NCBI RefSeq assembly: GCF_002127965.1 | Contig: NZ_CP018787.1 | Coordinates: forward strand, 2,046,001 to 2,110,000 | Origin: Oxalobacter formigenes | GTDB lineage: Bacteria > Pseudomonadota > Gammaproteobacteria > Burkholderiales > Burkholderiaceae_D | Length of the DNA: 64,000 bases | Direction of reading: 5' to 3' | In this document: piece after piece, positions 54,784 to 62,534 of the stretch | Layout: every line of letters begins with the position of its first letter | Numbering within the stretch: position 1 is the first letter of the stretch | Translations under genes and position numbers: made by a program | The notes under the pieces: model-generated | The model's input: the letters and a program-made list of their open reading frames with translations, nothing else | Database searches by the model: none | Told to the model about the DNA's origin: nothing

Positions 54784-55113
54784 TCACTCACCATCTCCAT
54801 ATCCCTCAAGCTGATCTTCCATCCAGTTAGCAGCCATACGCATAGCTGCCGGAAACGCTTTCTGCATTTCTCGGCTAATTGGCATATCGTTGACGTCTGT
54901 AATCTTTAATTCACACGCCGTCAGTAACAGGAAAAACTGAAAAAAGCGGTCGTCATTTGTCCAACGGTTAACGGTTGAGTCATCCACCCCGATGCGCTCC
55001 GATGCAGTTACTTGCGTTACGTCTGCAAGTCGTTGCAGAAACTCCGCCCTGAGTTTTTGGGCTTTTCTGCGTGTCTTTGCATGTCGTTCTTGAGATACTG
55101 TTTCCGTTGTCAT
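54784..55113 (-). CDS. cII: CII-like transcription activator
   Basis: 109 residues from the ATG at 55113. A-S-E-R-I-G-V-D-D-S-T-V-N-R-W is the lambda CII-type DNA-reading helix pair, followed by F-F-Q-F-F-L-L-L-T-A-C-E-L as in CII. It lies directly after cro and before the replication genes, the position of cII, and overlaps cro by four bases. Expected to promote lysogeny. Confidence 0.8.
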   Translation of the reverse strand: MTTETVSQERHAKTRRKAQKLRAEFLQRLADVTQVTASERIGVDDSTVNRWTNDDRFFQFFLLLTACELKITDVNDMPISREMQKAFPAAMRMAANWMEDQLEGYGDGE

Positions 55114-55355
55114 TGATTTGTCCGTTTGTGGTTGTCGGCCAGCTCTGGCCATGTGTACATATAGTTGTTTGGGCGCAAATCTTTCCGAGTAACGATGCCA
55201 TTTGTAACGCGCTCTATTGCAGAGCAATGGTCGGCGGAAATCTTTCGTTTTTTGTCTCTCCAGAAACAAACGGTTTGAGGCGAGACACCAATGGCTTTAG
55301 CTAAAGCTGTGGCACTCCCCATGTGACGAATTGCAAGCAAAATATTTTTATCCAT
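55110..55355 (-). CDS. cro: Cro-like repressor
   Basis: 81 residues: M-G-S-A-T-A-L-A-K-A-I-G-V-S-P-Q-T-V-C-F-W-R-D-K-K-R-K-I-S, a Cro/YdaS-type helix-turn-helix, and R-K-D-L-R-P at the end. First gene of the leftward early operon, divergent from cI across the operator region. Confidence 0.85.
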   Translation of the reverse strand: MDKNILLAIRHMGSATALAKAIGVSPQTVCFWRDKKRKISADHCSAIERVTNGIVTRKDLRPNNYMYTWPELADNHKRTNQ

Positions 55356-55363
55356 AATTTAAT

Positions 55364-55424
55364 TCTACATTTGTAGATTAAATAAATCAACACTTGTGTT
55401 TTGTGTTTTTTCTACAAATGTTTA
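55364..55424. promoter_or_regulatory. Right operator region between cro and cI
   Basis: TCTACA-TT-TGTAGA (55364-55377), AACAC-TT-GTGTT (55389-55400) and half-site TCTACAAATGT (55411-55421). Same consensus as the cluster at 57872-57932, thus CI/Cro binding sites controlling the two divergent promoters. Confidence 0.8.
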
Positions 55425-55434
55425 AAGTTCAAAT

Positions 55435-56100
55435 ATGAGCCTCGGAAAACAAATAAAAAAATATCGCCAGCAACTGGATTGGACTCTTGAAAAACTAGAG
55501 GAAGAGTCTGGCGTCCCGAAAGGGACGATTAGTGCGCTTGAGGTAAGAGATAGCGACCGATCTAAATATGCACCTGAAATAGCGCGAGCTTTCGGCATAT
55601 CAGTAGATCAGTTAATGGATGAAAATATTGATGCTTCGGAGGCTGTGAATTCTCATGAGAAAAGCAAAGGCGATGACGAACATACCATCCGGCAGTTCAA
55701 CACTGGCGGAGGCATGGGAAACGGCCTAATCCTGCAAGAACAATCCGGAATTATTGAAAATTTCCGCGTTTCTTCAGCATGGCTTCATGCAAATATTAAA
55801 GGCCACTCATCTACCAAAAATCTTTGCATCGTAACTGGATATGGTGAGTCAATGAAACCGCTTTTTAACCCCGGCGATCCTGTTATTGTTGATTTGCAAA
55901 TAAAAGAATATGTCGGCGAATTCCCTTATTTTTTCCGCATAGAAAACGAGGGATTTATTAAGCGACTTCAACGAGTGCCTGGCGAAGGCTACCGTGTTTT
56001 ATCTGATAATCCAAAATACGAAACGTGGACAATTAAGCAAGGAATGGACTTTGAGATATTTGGCAAAGTCATCAAAGTATGGAAGAGCGAGGATTTTTGA
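55435..56100 (+). CDS. cI: CI-like prophage repressor
   Basis: 221 residues. N-terminal helix-turn-helix (L-D-W-T-L-E-K-L-E-E-E-S-G-V-P-K-G-T-I-S-A-L-E). C-terminal S24 domain with Ser139 in G-Y-G-E-S-M-K-P-L-F-N-P-G-D and Lys176 in G-F-I-K-R-L. The usual Ala-Gly cleavage pair is not seen in the linker; Gly-rich T-G-G-G-M-G-N-G (90-97) is the only candidate. It keeps the lytic operons off from the operator clusters on both sides. Confidence 0.9.
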   Translation: MSLGKQIKKYRQQLDWTLEKLEEESGVPKGTISALEVRDSDRSKYAPEIARAFGISVDQLMDENIDASEAVNSHEKSKGDDEHTIRQFNTGGGMGNGLILQEQSGIIENFRVSSAWLHANIKGHSSTKNLCIVTGYGESMKPLFNPGDPVIVDLQIKEYVGEFPYFFRIENEGFIKRLQRVPGEGYRVLSDNPKYETWTIKQGMDFEIFGKVIKVWKSEDF

Positions 56101-56151
56101 TTGGTTGTGATTGCACAAATTTGATAAGTGCATAAGGCGACAGAAGAGCGA

Positions 56152-56913
56152 ATGAGAGATACCATGTATATAGGGATTGCGAACGTAATCAATGGAACTG
56201 AAACGCCTGTCGGTGATGGTAAAACAGGCGCTGAAAGATGTGTGATTGTGTTGGAAGACGGGTCTCAACGTGCCGCAATCTTGAAAAAAGGAACATTAGG
56301 GCAAATAAAAGCTGAGTGCTTTTGCGCTCTACTTCTGAGAGCGTTAGGTCTTACAGTTCCTGATCCATACATTGTTTTTTTATCAAGTGAAGAAATTGCT
56401 TTTGCAAGTGCAGATTTAACTTATCCTAATTTAAAAAAACACCTCTCTGTTGACTTACTACCTGACGGGCCAGCAAAAGAAGCCGCAATTAACTGTATTT
56501 TGGAACTTGTAGCAAAATTTAAAAGTACGCCTCTCGCTTTATCGATTGATGAAGCAATTGATAATCGAGACAGAAATTTAGGAAATATACTGTGGGATGG
56601 TGAATCGGAGGCTTGGATTGATCATGCATATTGTCTTGGTGAAGGAGCGCTTGAAGGAATGGAGGACATCAATAAACTTGCCTGTATGATGCAACAATTA
56701 GGTATAGAAGAAAGAATTTCTCGATCCGCTATTGGACAGTCATTTGTAATAAGCGGGATATTAAGCGAAGTAATATTAAATGAAGTATCATCCGCTTTAT
56801 CGGAACATATTAATGTTGAAGATTCAGTTAAGTTTATTTCAAATCGACTCCCAACGTTACAACGTAGAATACTAGATCGATTTCCAAAAAACGATTTATT
56901 GGCGGGGTTATGA
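56152..56913 (+). CDS. HipA-like kinase encoded next to cI
   Basis: About 253 residues (starts at 56128, 56152 or 56164 possible). N-terminal small lobe (C-V-I-V-L-E-D-G-S-Q-R-A-A-I-L-K-K, with a K-A-E-C-F helix). The catalytic loop I-D-N-R-D-R-N-L-G-N-I-L and metal site W-I-D-H-A-Y are HipA/PI4K-like. HipA kinases phosphorylate translation factors; this short form lacks the usual N-terminal subdomain and has no HipB antitoxin beside it. It follows cI and is followed by an overlapping partner gene, so it is probably expressed in the lysogen, possibly as an exclusion or defence module (inference). Confidence 0.7.
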   Translation: MRDTMYIGIANVINGTETPVGDGKTGAERCVIVLEDGSQRAAILKKGTLGQIKAECFCALLLRALGLTVPDPYIVFLSSEEIAFASADLTYPNLKKHLSVDLLPDGPAKEAAINCILELVAKFKSTPLALSIDEAIDNRDRNLGNILWDGESEAWIDHAYCLGEGALEGMEDINKLACMMQQLGIEERISRSAIGQSFVISGILSEVILNEVSSALSEHINVEDSVKFISNRLPTLQRRILDRFPKNDLLAGL

Positions 56914-57761
56914 GCATAAATTCCACCCATCAAAAAGGATTTATACCGTGGAGAGCATTATTTTGGGAGCCAGTTTCAGGAACTGGTGAGCGGATGATGG
57001 TCGGGGTTATTTATTGCTTTAATGATGAGTGGAAAACTTCAAGAATATTGCGGGATGATATACTTGACAGCCTGTACGGAAAATCTTCTTCATCAGCTAA
57101 AAATATGATTGAATTTGGACTTAGCTTGTATCTTTCGACAGCTAAAGCAACAAATGAAATTAAATTTCTTGACACCCCGATGGCTGGACTGATGCCGGGG
57201 CCATATAGAGAAACTGTAGCATCTTCTGAATCAGATATTTTAAGAACTGCCGCCCTGATGCATTCAAGTTTAGCCAAACTTGATATTTTTGATGCCGAAG
57301 AAGAGTTTGACTCTCCACAACCTGAAGAAGTAAACAGGCGATTTAGTACGGAAATTCGAGAAAACGTTACCTCTAAACGCCCAGAGCTTCATCAATGGTT
57401 CAATAAAGGTAGCCCATTGATAACAAATGGCTCAATAGTTAAATTTGGCTTTTGCTCCCCTTCTGCCTTAATCCATTTCAGTTTGTTGCGCCCTGTAACA
57501 CAAAGTGCAAGTGTTAAAGACGCACGAGCAAAATTATGGGAACTTTCAAGAGCGTCAGATATTTCGGGAATAAAGAATGCTGCGTTGATTACTGCTATGC
57601 CAAACGAAAATGATCCAACTATCGGACCAAAACAACTTGAACAATTACTCAAATATAAAAAAGATATTGAAGATGAGGCTGATGCTGTAAACATGAGATT
57701 ACATGCTGTTTATAATGTCAACGAAGCTTCAGACAAGTTAATTGAAATGGCCGCAGCATAA
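56910..57761 (+). CDS. Partner protein of the HipA-like kinase, unknown function
   Basis: 283 residues. It starts with overlap of the kinase stop (ATGA), so the pair is translationally coupled. E-R-M-M-V-G-V-I-Y-C near the N-terminus recalls the layout of DUF3037-type partners of HipA-like kinases (V-N-V-G-V strand), but the protein is twice as long. The C-terminal third (L-E-Q-L-L-K-Y-K-K-D-I-E-D-E-A-D-A-V) is helical. Followed by an intrinsic terminator, so cI-kinase-partner form one rightward unit. Confidence 0.6.
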   Translation: MSINSTHQKGFIPWRALFWEPVSGTGERMMVGVIYCFNDEWKTSRILRDDILDSLYGKSSSSAKNMIEFGLSLYLSTAKATNEIKFLDTPMAGLMPGPYRETVASSESDILRTAALMHSSLAKLDIFDAEEEFDSPQPEEVNRRFSTEIRENVTSKRPELHQWFNKGSPLITNGSIVKFGFCSPSALIHFSLLRPVTQSASVKDARAKLWELSRASDISGIKNAALITAMPNENDPTIGPKQLEQLLKYKKDIEDEADAVNMRLHAVYNVNEASDKLIEMAAA

Positions 57762-57795
57762 ATCATTTTAATTTCTGTTTTTACTAAACAACCAC

Positions 57796-57820
57796 CCCAC
57801 CCCATTGCGGTGGGTTTTTT
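57796..57820 (+). terminator. Terminator of the cI operon
   Basis: CCCACC-CCATTGC-GGTGGG followed by six T, about 35 bases after the partner stop codon. Confidence 0.85.
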
Positions 57821-57871
57821 GTTGCCTGTTTGTTTTCCCTCCCCTAAAGAAATTGATTTGAGTCAAGGATT

Positions 57872-57932
57872 GTAGATTTTATCTACTTTGTTTTTCTACA
57901 TTTGTTGACTTTATATTTCTACAAATGTAGAA
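57872..57932. promoter_or_regulatory. Left operator region controlling the rightward early operon
   Basis: GTAGAT-TTT-ATCTAC (57872-57886), TCTACA-TT-TGTTGA (57895-57908) and TTCTACA-AA-TGTAGAA (57917-57932). Together with 55364-55424 they define a CI/Cro operator consensus TTCTACA-WW-TGTAGAA. The promoter of the operon that begins at 57969 must lie within it. Confidence 0.82.
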
Positions 57933-57968
57933 TTACCACATCGACACACACTTTCACAGGTGACAAAG

Positions 57969-58259
57969 ATGGGAACAGTAAGCGAATACAGTTTCACACC
58001 AGCAGGCCAAATCAAAAAGCAATTGGTCATCGCTTCGCAGATCAAGTCTCGCTCTGATATGACTTATCAGGACGACATCTTTGCCGAAACGACGCAAATT
58101 GCGGTTGCTGACAATCTCATTAGATATCTGACAGATGCGGACGTTTGCAATCTCATCAATGCGGTTCTCGCAGACGATAAAGACAAAGTTTTCTCTTCGG
58201 TTGAAAAACTGATTGATGAGTCTGTAAATGCCATTGCCGAATCCGAGCAAAACGACTGA
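57969..58259 (+). CDS. First protein of the rightward early operon, unknown function
   Basis: 96 residues from the ATG at 57969 (AGGTGA site). Polar, helical: P-A-G-Q-I-K-K-Q-L-V-I-A-S-Q-I-K-S-R-S, D-L-I-R-Y-L-T-D-A-D-V-C-N-L-I-N-A-V-L-type helices. Not recognised. It occupies the position of lambda N / cIII but has no Arg-rich N-like motif. Confidence 0.6.
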   Translation: MGTVSEYSFTPAGQIKKQLVIASQIKSRSDMTYQDDIFAETTQIAVADNLIRYLTDADVCNLINAVLADDKDKVFSSVEKLIDESVNAIAESEQND

Positions 58260-58318
58260 TTTCCTCCGATCTGGTTACCGGTTCCATGCCTGAAACCGGA
58301 CTTTTAAAGGGTGACGAA

Positions 58319-58528
58319 ATGTATAACGAAACAGCTTACGAATATCTCGGCGTTGCGAGCAATGCGATTGTTCAGGCTATTAACTGCCTGACACGCGAAG
58401 AAGAAAGACTCATTAAAGAGCAGGAAGAGTCTGCTGTTATTAGAACAAGAAAACAGCTTGATCGGCTCTATGTTTCGCGTGACGAAATCTCGGCAGTTAT
58501 GGAAGAACAAAAACGGGTGGCGCAATGA
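58319..58528 (+). CDS. Small coiled-coil early protein
   Basis: 69 residues from the ATG at 58319 (AAAGGGTGACGA in front): helical, R-E-E-E-R-L-I-K-E-Q-E-E-S-A-V-I-R-T-R-K-Q-L-D-R-L. Overlaps the repeat-protein gene by four bases. Unknown. Confidence 0.6.
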   Translation: MYNETAYEYLGVASNAIVQAINCLTREEERLIKEQEESAVIRTRKQLDRLYVSRDEISAVMEEQKRVAQ

Positions 58529-59292
58529 GCGACGAAAACAAAAAGTATGAACTCGTTAAAACAGATACCGTTACGACGTCAGGAAGAACACTGTACCGAA
58601 TCAGGGCTTTGGTTGCTATTGGTTTGCTCGTAGCCCCGGGAGATTTAGGCGGCTACATCGAAAATGTAAATAACCTTTCGGTCTATGGTGATGCTTGGGT
58701 CTCTGGTAACGCTTGGGTCTATGGTGATGCTTGGGTCTATGGTGATGCTTGGGTCTATGGTGATGCTCGGGTCTCTGGTAACGCTTGGGTCTATGGTGAT
58801 GCTCGGGTCTATGGTGATGCTTGGGTCTATGGTGATGCTCGGGTCTATGGTGATGCTTGGGTCTCTGGTAACGCTTGGGTCTATGGTGATGCTCGGGTCT
58901 ATGGTGATGCTCGGGTCTCTGGTGATGCTTGGGTCTATGGTGATGCTCGGGTCTATGGTGATGCTCGTGTGTCCGGCGATGCTCGTGTGTACGGCGATGC
59001 TCGTGTGTACGGCAATGCTCGTGTGTACGGCAATGCTCGTGTGTACGGCGATGCTCTGGTAAAGGAACGTTACGACATCCAATGGTTTTCAAACGTTGGC
59101 TCAGAAAGCGGAACTTTAACGGTCTGCAAAGCAAAGCGCGGTTTATTTGTTAGCCGAGGCTGTTTCTCTGGGACGCTCCCTCAATTTAAAAAAGCCGTCA
59201 AAGCGAAACACGGTGACAGCAAGATAGGCCGTCATTATGCAACGCTGATTAAGTCTATCGAAATCTGGTTTAGAGAGGAGAAGGCGAAATGA
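58525..59292 (+). CDS. Hexapeptide-repeat (left-handed beta-helix) phage protein
   Basis: 255 residues. N-terminal cap Y-R-I-R-A-L-V-A-I-G-L-L-V-A-P-G-D-L-G-G-Y-I-E. Then 21 consecutive hexapeptides of the form V-(Y/S)-G-(D/N)-A-(W/R) at residues 53-178, which must fold as a left-handed beta helix of seven turns. The C-terminal domain of about 75 residues (G-T-L-T-V-C-K-A-K-R-G-L-F-V-S-R-G-C-F) is separate and common to such phage proteins. Related proteins are frequent in prophage early operons; their function is unknown to me. Not an acetyltransferase by motif. Confidence 0.8.
   Translation: MSDENKKYELVKTDTVTTSGRTLYRIRALVAIGLLVAPGDLGGYIENVNNLSVYGDAWVSGNAWVYGDAWVYGDAWVYGDARVSGNAWVYGDARVYGDAWVYGDARVYGDAWVSGNAWVYGDARVYGDARVSGDAWVYGDARVYGDARVSGDARVYGDARVYGNARVYGNARVYGDALVKERYDIQWFSNVGSESGTLTVCKAKRGLFVSRGCFSGTLPQFKKAVKAKHGDSKIGRHYATLIKSIEIWFREEKAK
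58681..59058 (+). repeat. 21-unit tandem repeat of 18 bases
   Basis: Unit GTCTATGGTGATGCTTGG with few variants; the last units switch to GTGTACGGCGATGCTCGT, a codon-diverged sub-block. Being an exact multiple of three, unit gain or loss keeps the frame, so the helix length can vary by slippage. Long open frames on the minus strand here are by-products of the repeat. Confidence 0.9.
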
Positions 59293-59381
59293 GCAAGGCT
59301 ACTGAACTTTTATGTGGCATCGGATGGGGCTTGTTTATCGGCTTGTTCTGGATTGCGGGGGTGCTATGGAAAGGTTTGTAA
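59289..59381 (+). CDS. 30-residue membrane peptide
   Basis: The ATG overlaps the preceding stop (ATGA). It encodes one hydrophobic, Gly/Trp-rich helix (C-G-I-G-W-G-L-F-I-G-L-F-W-I-A-G-V-L-W). Unknown. Confidence 0.45.
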   Translation: MSKATELLCGIGWGLFIGLFWIAGVLWKGL

Positions 59382-59452
59382 GCGACGCATTCATATTTTT
59401 AGTTTTGTTTTCGCCTGTCCTGTTGTCAGGTCTGGGCTGGATAAAGGGGTAA
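59366..59452 (+). CDS. 28-residue membrane peptide
   Basis: Overlaps the previous small frame by 16 bases. One hydrophobic helix (F-I-F-L-V-L-F-S-P-V-L-L-S-G-L-G-W). GGGG lies near its end, serving the next gene. Unknown. Confidence 0.4.
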   Translation: MERFVSDAFIFLVLFSPVLLSGLGWIKG

Positions 59453-59456
59453 ATCA

Positions 59457-60086
59457 ATGAGCATTAGCACAATTATTCTTGGCGAATCAGGCACAGGAAA
59501 AACAACCAGCCTTCGCAATTTGAACCCTGATGAAGTTGCGCTTATTCAGGTTATTAAAAAACCGCTTCCGTTTCGTTCTGCTGGCTGGATGCCATATGTG
59601 ACGGATAGCTGGGAAAAAATTATCAAAGGCATGAATTTAGCTGTTGAGAAAGGCAGAAAAATTATTGTTATTGATGATTTTCAGTATGTTATGGCAAACG
59701 AATTCATGCGTCGTTCTCAAGAACGTGGATTCGATAAATTTACTGAAATCGGTAACCACGCATGGGAAATATTCAATGTTGCCGGAACCCTCCCTGATGA
59801 TGTTCGTGTTTATCTCCTGTCACACACTCAAGAAAGCGATAACGGCACAGTAAAGCTGAAAACCATAGGGAAGATGCTGGACGAGAAGATCACGCCAGAG
59901 GGCATGTTCACCATTGTTTTGCGCACTGTCGTTTCAGATGGACAGCACTTTTTCCGCACTCGTAATAGCGGAAATGACACCGTTAAAAGCCCTATCGGAT
60001 TGTTTGAAACAGACATCATCGATAATGATCTTGCATTCGTCGATAAGGAAATTTGCAATTATTACTCAATAGGAAATCAGTCATGA
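59457..60086 (+). CDS. Sak4-like ATPase (Rad51/RecA-type phage recombinase)
   Basis: 209 residues. Walker A G-E-S-G-T-G-K-T-T at 9-17, Walker B I-I-V-I-D-D-F-Q near 68, and L-L-S-H-T as sensor. Length and placement before an SSB-like gene and Gp157 fit phage Sak4 single-strand annealing recombinases. Supports recombination-dependent replication. Confidence 0.8.
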   Translation: MSISTIILGESGTGKTTSLRNLNPDEVALIQVIKKPLPFRSAGWMPYVTDSWEKIIKGMNLAVEKGRKIIVIDDFQYVMANEFMRRSQERGFDKFTEIGNHAWEIFNVAGTLPDDVRVYLLSHTQESDNGTVKLKTIGKMLDEKITPEGMFTIVLRTVVSDGQHFFRTRNSGNDTVKSPIGLFETDIIDNDLAFVDKEICNYYSIGNQS

Positions 60087-60700
60087 AATACACACTCGAC
60101 ACACAAGCCGCACGTCAGGCCAACACTACCGGACGCATTACAGAGACTGGCGCATATACCGGTATTTTCACCAAAGCAAAAAAAGTTGTTAGTCAGAAAG
60201 GCGTAATTGGAATTGAATTTTCATTTAAAGATGAATTTGATAACTCAGCCGATTATTTGACTGTCTGGACAGTCAGTAAAGATGGCAACCAGACGTATGG
60301 TTACAAGCAATTGATGGCGCTTATGACATGTCTGAGATTGAATGAAATTGCGTCACAAAGCGGATTAGTTGAAGAGTATGACTCTGTAGCAAAACAGGCT
60401 ATTAACGTTTCCGCCGAAGTCTATCCTGCGCTAATGAATAAACAAATTGGTGTTTTGTTACAAGCTGAAGAGTACGAAAAAAGTACAGGAGAAATTGGCC
60501 AACGCATGAATTTATTCGGTTTTTTTGATGCTGCCTCTCGTCTGACCGCTGTTGAAATTCTTGACAAAAAGACATCCCCTGAAGTGTTGGACAAAATGCT
60601 TGGAAGCATGCAACCCATAAAAAAACTGAAAAACACTAAACAAGCCGGAGTACAAGTAAATTCATCCAATTTTGATAATGAGATTCCGTCCTGGGTGTGA
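60083..60700 (+). CDS. ssDNA-binding-type early protein (DUF669-like)
   Basis: 205 residues from the ATG at 60083 (ATGA overlap with the recombinase). G-A-Y-T-G-I-F-T-K-A-K-K-V-V-S, G-I-E-F-S-F-K-D, L-T-V-W-T-V: an OB-fold-like strand pattern as in phage DUF669 / SSB-like partners of Sak4. Role inferred from context. Confidence 0.65.
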   Translation: MKYTLDTQAARQANTTGRITETGAYTGIFTKAKKVVSQKGVIGIEFSFKDEFDNSADYLTVWTVSKDGNQTYGYKQLMALMTCLRLNEIASQSGLVEEYDSVAKQAINVSAEVYPALMNKQIGVLLQAEEYEKSTGEIGQRMNLFGFFDAASRLTAVEILDKKTSPEVLDKMLGSMQPIKKLKNTKQAGVQVNSSNFDNEIPSWV

Positions 60701-60701
60701 C

Positions 60702-61205
60702 ATGACAAGCCTCTACCAACTTACTGCCGAACTTGAAGCCATGCGCCTGAAACTGATTGAAAACGGCGCAGATGAACAGACGATAGCCGACACTCTTGAC
60801 GGCGAAGCACTGGATTTTGACAACAAGATTTTGGCCTGTGCATACGCGAAGAAAGACCTTGAAGCCATTGCCGAAGGCAGGAAAGAAGCTGTCCGGGAGA
60901 TGCAGGAATCACTACGTGCAACGGAACGCCAGATTGAACGACTGGATGAATACATGATCACTGCAATGCTGACCGTTGACCGTCTGAACATACCCGGAAA
61001 GCATTTCAATGTTGATGTTAAGGGCAAAGCCCAGTCGGTCATTATCGACGATCCGGCATCAATACCACCGTTTTATTATCGGACGCCGGAGCCGAAAGCC
61101 CCTACCCCTGTTATTGACAAAAAGGCTATTGCCGACGCTATCAAACAGGGGGCGGTCGTACCCGGTGCAAAGTTGGATAACGGGAAAAGGCTGGTGATCA
61201 AATGA
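60702..61205 (+). CDS. Siphovirus Gp157 family protein
   Basis: 167 residues: L-Y-Q-L-T-A-E-L-E at the start, G-E-A-L-D-F-D-N-K, a long coiled coil (E-A-V-R-E-M-Q-E-S-L-R-A-T-E-R-Q-I-E-R-L), and I-P-P-F-Y-Y-R-T-P-E-P: the Gp157 signature. In Streptococcus phages this family is linked to phage resistance; in its own phage it accompanies recombination genes. Confidence 0.85.
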   Translation: MTSLYQLTAELEAMRLKLIENGADEQTIADTLDGEALDFDNKILACAYAKKDLEAIAEGRKEAVREMQESLRATERQIERLDEYMITAMLTVDRLNIPGKHFNVDVKGKAQSVIIDDPASIPPFYYRTPEPKAPTPVIDKKAIADAIKQGAVVPGAKLDNGKRLVIK

Positions 61206-61375
61206 AGATTAAAGACTGGCTGATGGATCAGCAGCAAGACGAGCCGATGAGCGAAGATGAGGAATACACGCCCCCAGCGGATGGTGGGGATATAACCACC
61301 GCAGTACAGGCTTTTTTAACTTCAAGTGACTGTACAGTTTCCTTTTTAAAAAATGAGTGCTTAACCGGGTATTAG
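61202..61375 (+). CDS. Small acidic early protein
   Basis: 57 residues; the ATG overlaps the stop of Gp157. Acidic (S-E-D-E-E-Y-T-P-P-A-D-G-G-D) with no motif. Near its end the DNA contains TGTACAGTTTCCTTTT, similar to the iteron core. Unknown. Confidence 0.5.
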   Translation: MKIKDWLMDQQQDEPMSEDEEYTPPADGGDITTAVQAFLTSSDCTVSFLKNECLTGY

Positions 61376-61716
61376 CCTCCGGTTGACATCCCGGAAAGAC
61401 GGGAACCGATATGAAAGCAGATTGCGAGATTTAGCAGGGTGTGCAACTTGTAGCTGACAGTAGTGAATGCGTTTTAAACAGATAACGATTCCGTCAGCGC
61501 AACTTGCAAATTGCAGTCTGCTCCCATGTCGGTAAATGCACAAGTAGTGATTGTGCGCGGATCATTTCCCATGACGCCCAAAACGCTAGCAGGGTTGCCG
61601 GAAATGGAAAAAAGACGGAGTACGCGACCCGTACTGAAGAAACGCCGCTTCTTAAAAAGGGAGCAAGTCGGAGATCACTGCCGACACCGACACAAATTAA
61701 ACAAACAGGAGACATT
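61376..61716. other. Gap without a convincing gene
   Basis: About 340 bases. A frame from the ATG at 61526 could encode 71 basic residues but lacks a good ribosome site, overlaps the next gene and has odd composition. The part 61376-61500 may carry a promoter; no clear hexamers seen. Confidence 0.4.
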
Positions 61717-62136
61717 ATGGGTGACAGAGCAAACATTGTGATGAAACAGAATCACAGTAACAGCAATACAGGCGAGATTTATTTTTACACCCACTGGGAC
61801 GGGTATCAGCTTCCAAAAATTTTACAAGATGCTCTTAAACGCGGACGCAGACGATGGGACGATGAATCATATCTTGCCAGAATCATCTTTTCAGAAATGA
61901 TTCAAGGCAATCTTGAAGGAGAAAACGGCTACGGGATCAGCGCCTATCTGACAGACAACGAATACGATCTTCTGGTTGTGGATGCCGAAACGCAGACTGT
62001 CACTATTCGTAAAGAAAGTGCCGAACCCGGCGAGGGATTTCCGATACCGTTCGAAAAATTTATTAGTTTAGACCTCACAAATGCCCCGTGGGAAATACTT
62101 CAGGAACTGAAAGAGGCCGAAGGAATCGGAGACTGA
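61717..62136 (+). CDS. Conserved early phage protein, unknown function
   Basis: 139 residues behind AGGAGA. M-G-D-R-A-N-I-V-M-K-Q, I-Y-F-Y-T-H-W-D-G-Y-Q-L-P, Y-L-A-R-I-I-F-S-E-M, G-Y-G-I-S-A-Y-L-T-D-N-E-Y: a well-defined soluble family seen in many phages and mobile elements, with no function known to me. Confidence 0.7.
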   Translation: MGDRANIVMKQNHSNSNTGEIYFYTHWDGYQLPKILQDALKRGRRRWDDESYLARIIFSEMIQGNLEGENGYGISAYLTDNEYDLLVVDAETQTVTIRKESAEPGEGFPIPFEKFISLDLTNAPWEILQELKEAEGIGD

Positions 62137-62138
62137 TC

Positions 62139-62225
62139 ATGGGGATTAAAGCAATAACTCGTCAGGTTTATTGGTCGGAGCGCCGAAATCGCAAGGAAAT
62201 AGAAGCAGGAAAGGTAGAGGTATGA
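62139..62225 (+). CDS. 28-residue basic peptide
   Basis: Begins two bases after the previous stop; basic (W-S-E-R-R-N-R-K-E-I-E-A-G-K). Its stop overlaps the next ATG. Coding is supported only by the tight spacing. Confidence 0.35.
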   Translation: MGIKAITRQVYWSERRNRKEIEAGKVEV

Positions 62226-62317
62226 GCATGGGGGACATTATATTTTTAACAACGTTACTTTTTGCGGTACTTGGCGCCCTTGCGCTTTCATTACCGGTCA
62301 ACCGATCATTTCTTTGA
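62222..62317 (+). CDS. 31-residue membrane peptide
   Basis: The ATG overlaps the previous stop (ATGA). One hydrophobic helix (I-I-F-L-T-T-L-L-F-A-V-L-G-A-L-A-L). Unknown. Confidence 0.4.
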   Translation: MSMGDIIFLTTLLFAVLGALALSLPVNRSFL

Positions 62318-62321
62318 GATT

Positions 62322-62534
62322 ATGATGAACGAATTTTTGGATAAATCACGCCCTGCAATGCCGTTAAATCGTTATGTATTTGCTGGGATATTTCAGGGTA
62401 GTTGCCCTCGGTGCGGAGGATTTCTTGTAGGTAAAAAAGATTGTGAATGTGGACAACGCATTTTCTGGGAAAAACAAGAAATTCATGTTTGGGATAAGGC
62501 GGGAAAGGAATTTTATGAAAACGCCCGAACCTGA
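62322..62534 (+). CDS. Small zinc-ribbon protein
   Basis: 70 residues (ATG at 62322, or 62325). C-P-R-C-G and C-E-C-G form a zinc ribbon in the centre, W-E-K-Q-E-I-H-V-W follows. Overlaps the next gene by 20 bases. Unknown role in the early operon. Confidence 0.6.
   Translation: MMNEFLDKSRPAMPLNRYVFAGIFQGSCPRCGGFLVGKKDCECGQRIFWEKQEIHVWDKAGKEFYENART

Noticed and set aside
58616-59134. Long minus-strand frames across the 18-base repeats
   Set aside because: A repeat of 18 bases without stops is open in several frames on both strands; only the plus strand has start signal, flanking domains and operon coupling.
61526-61741. Basic 71-codon frame before the gene at 61717
   Set aside because: Weak ribosome site, overlap with a well-supported gene and biased composition; left as an uncertain gap.
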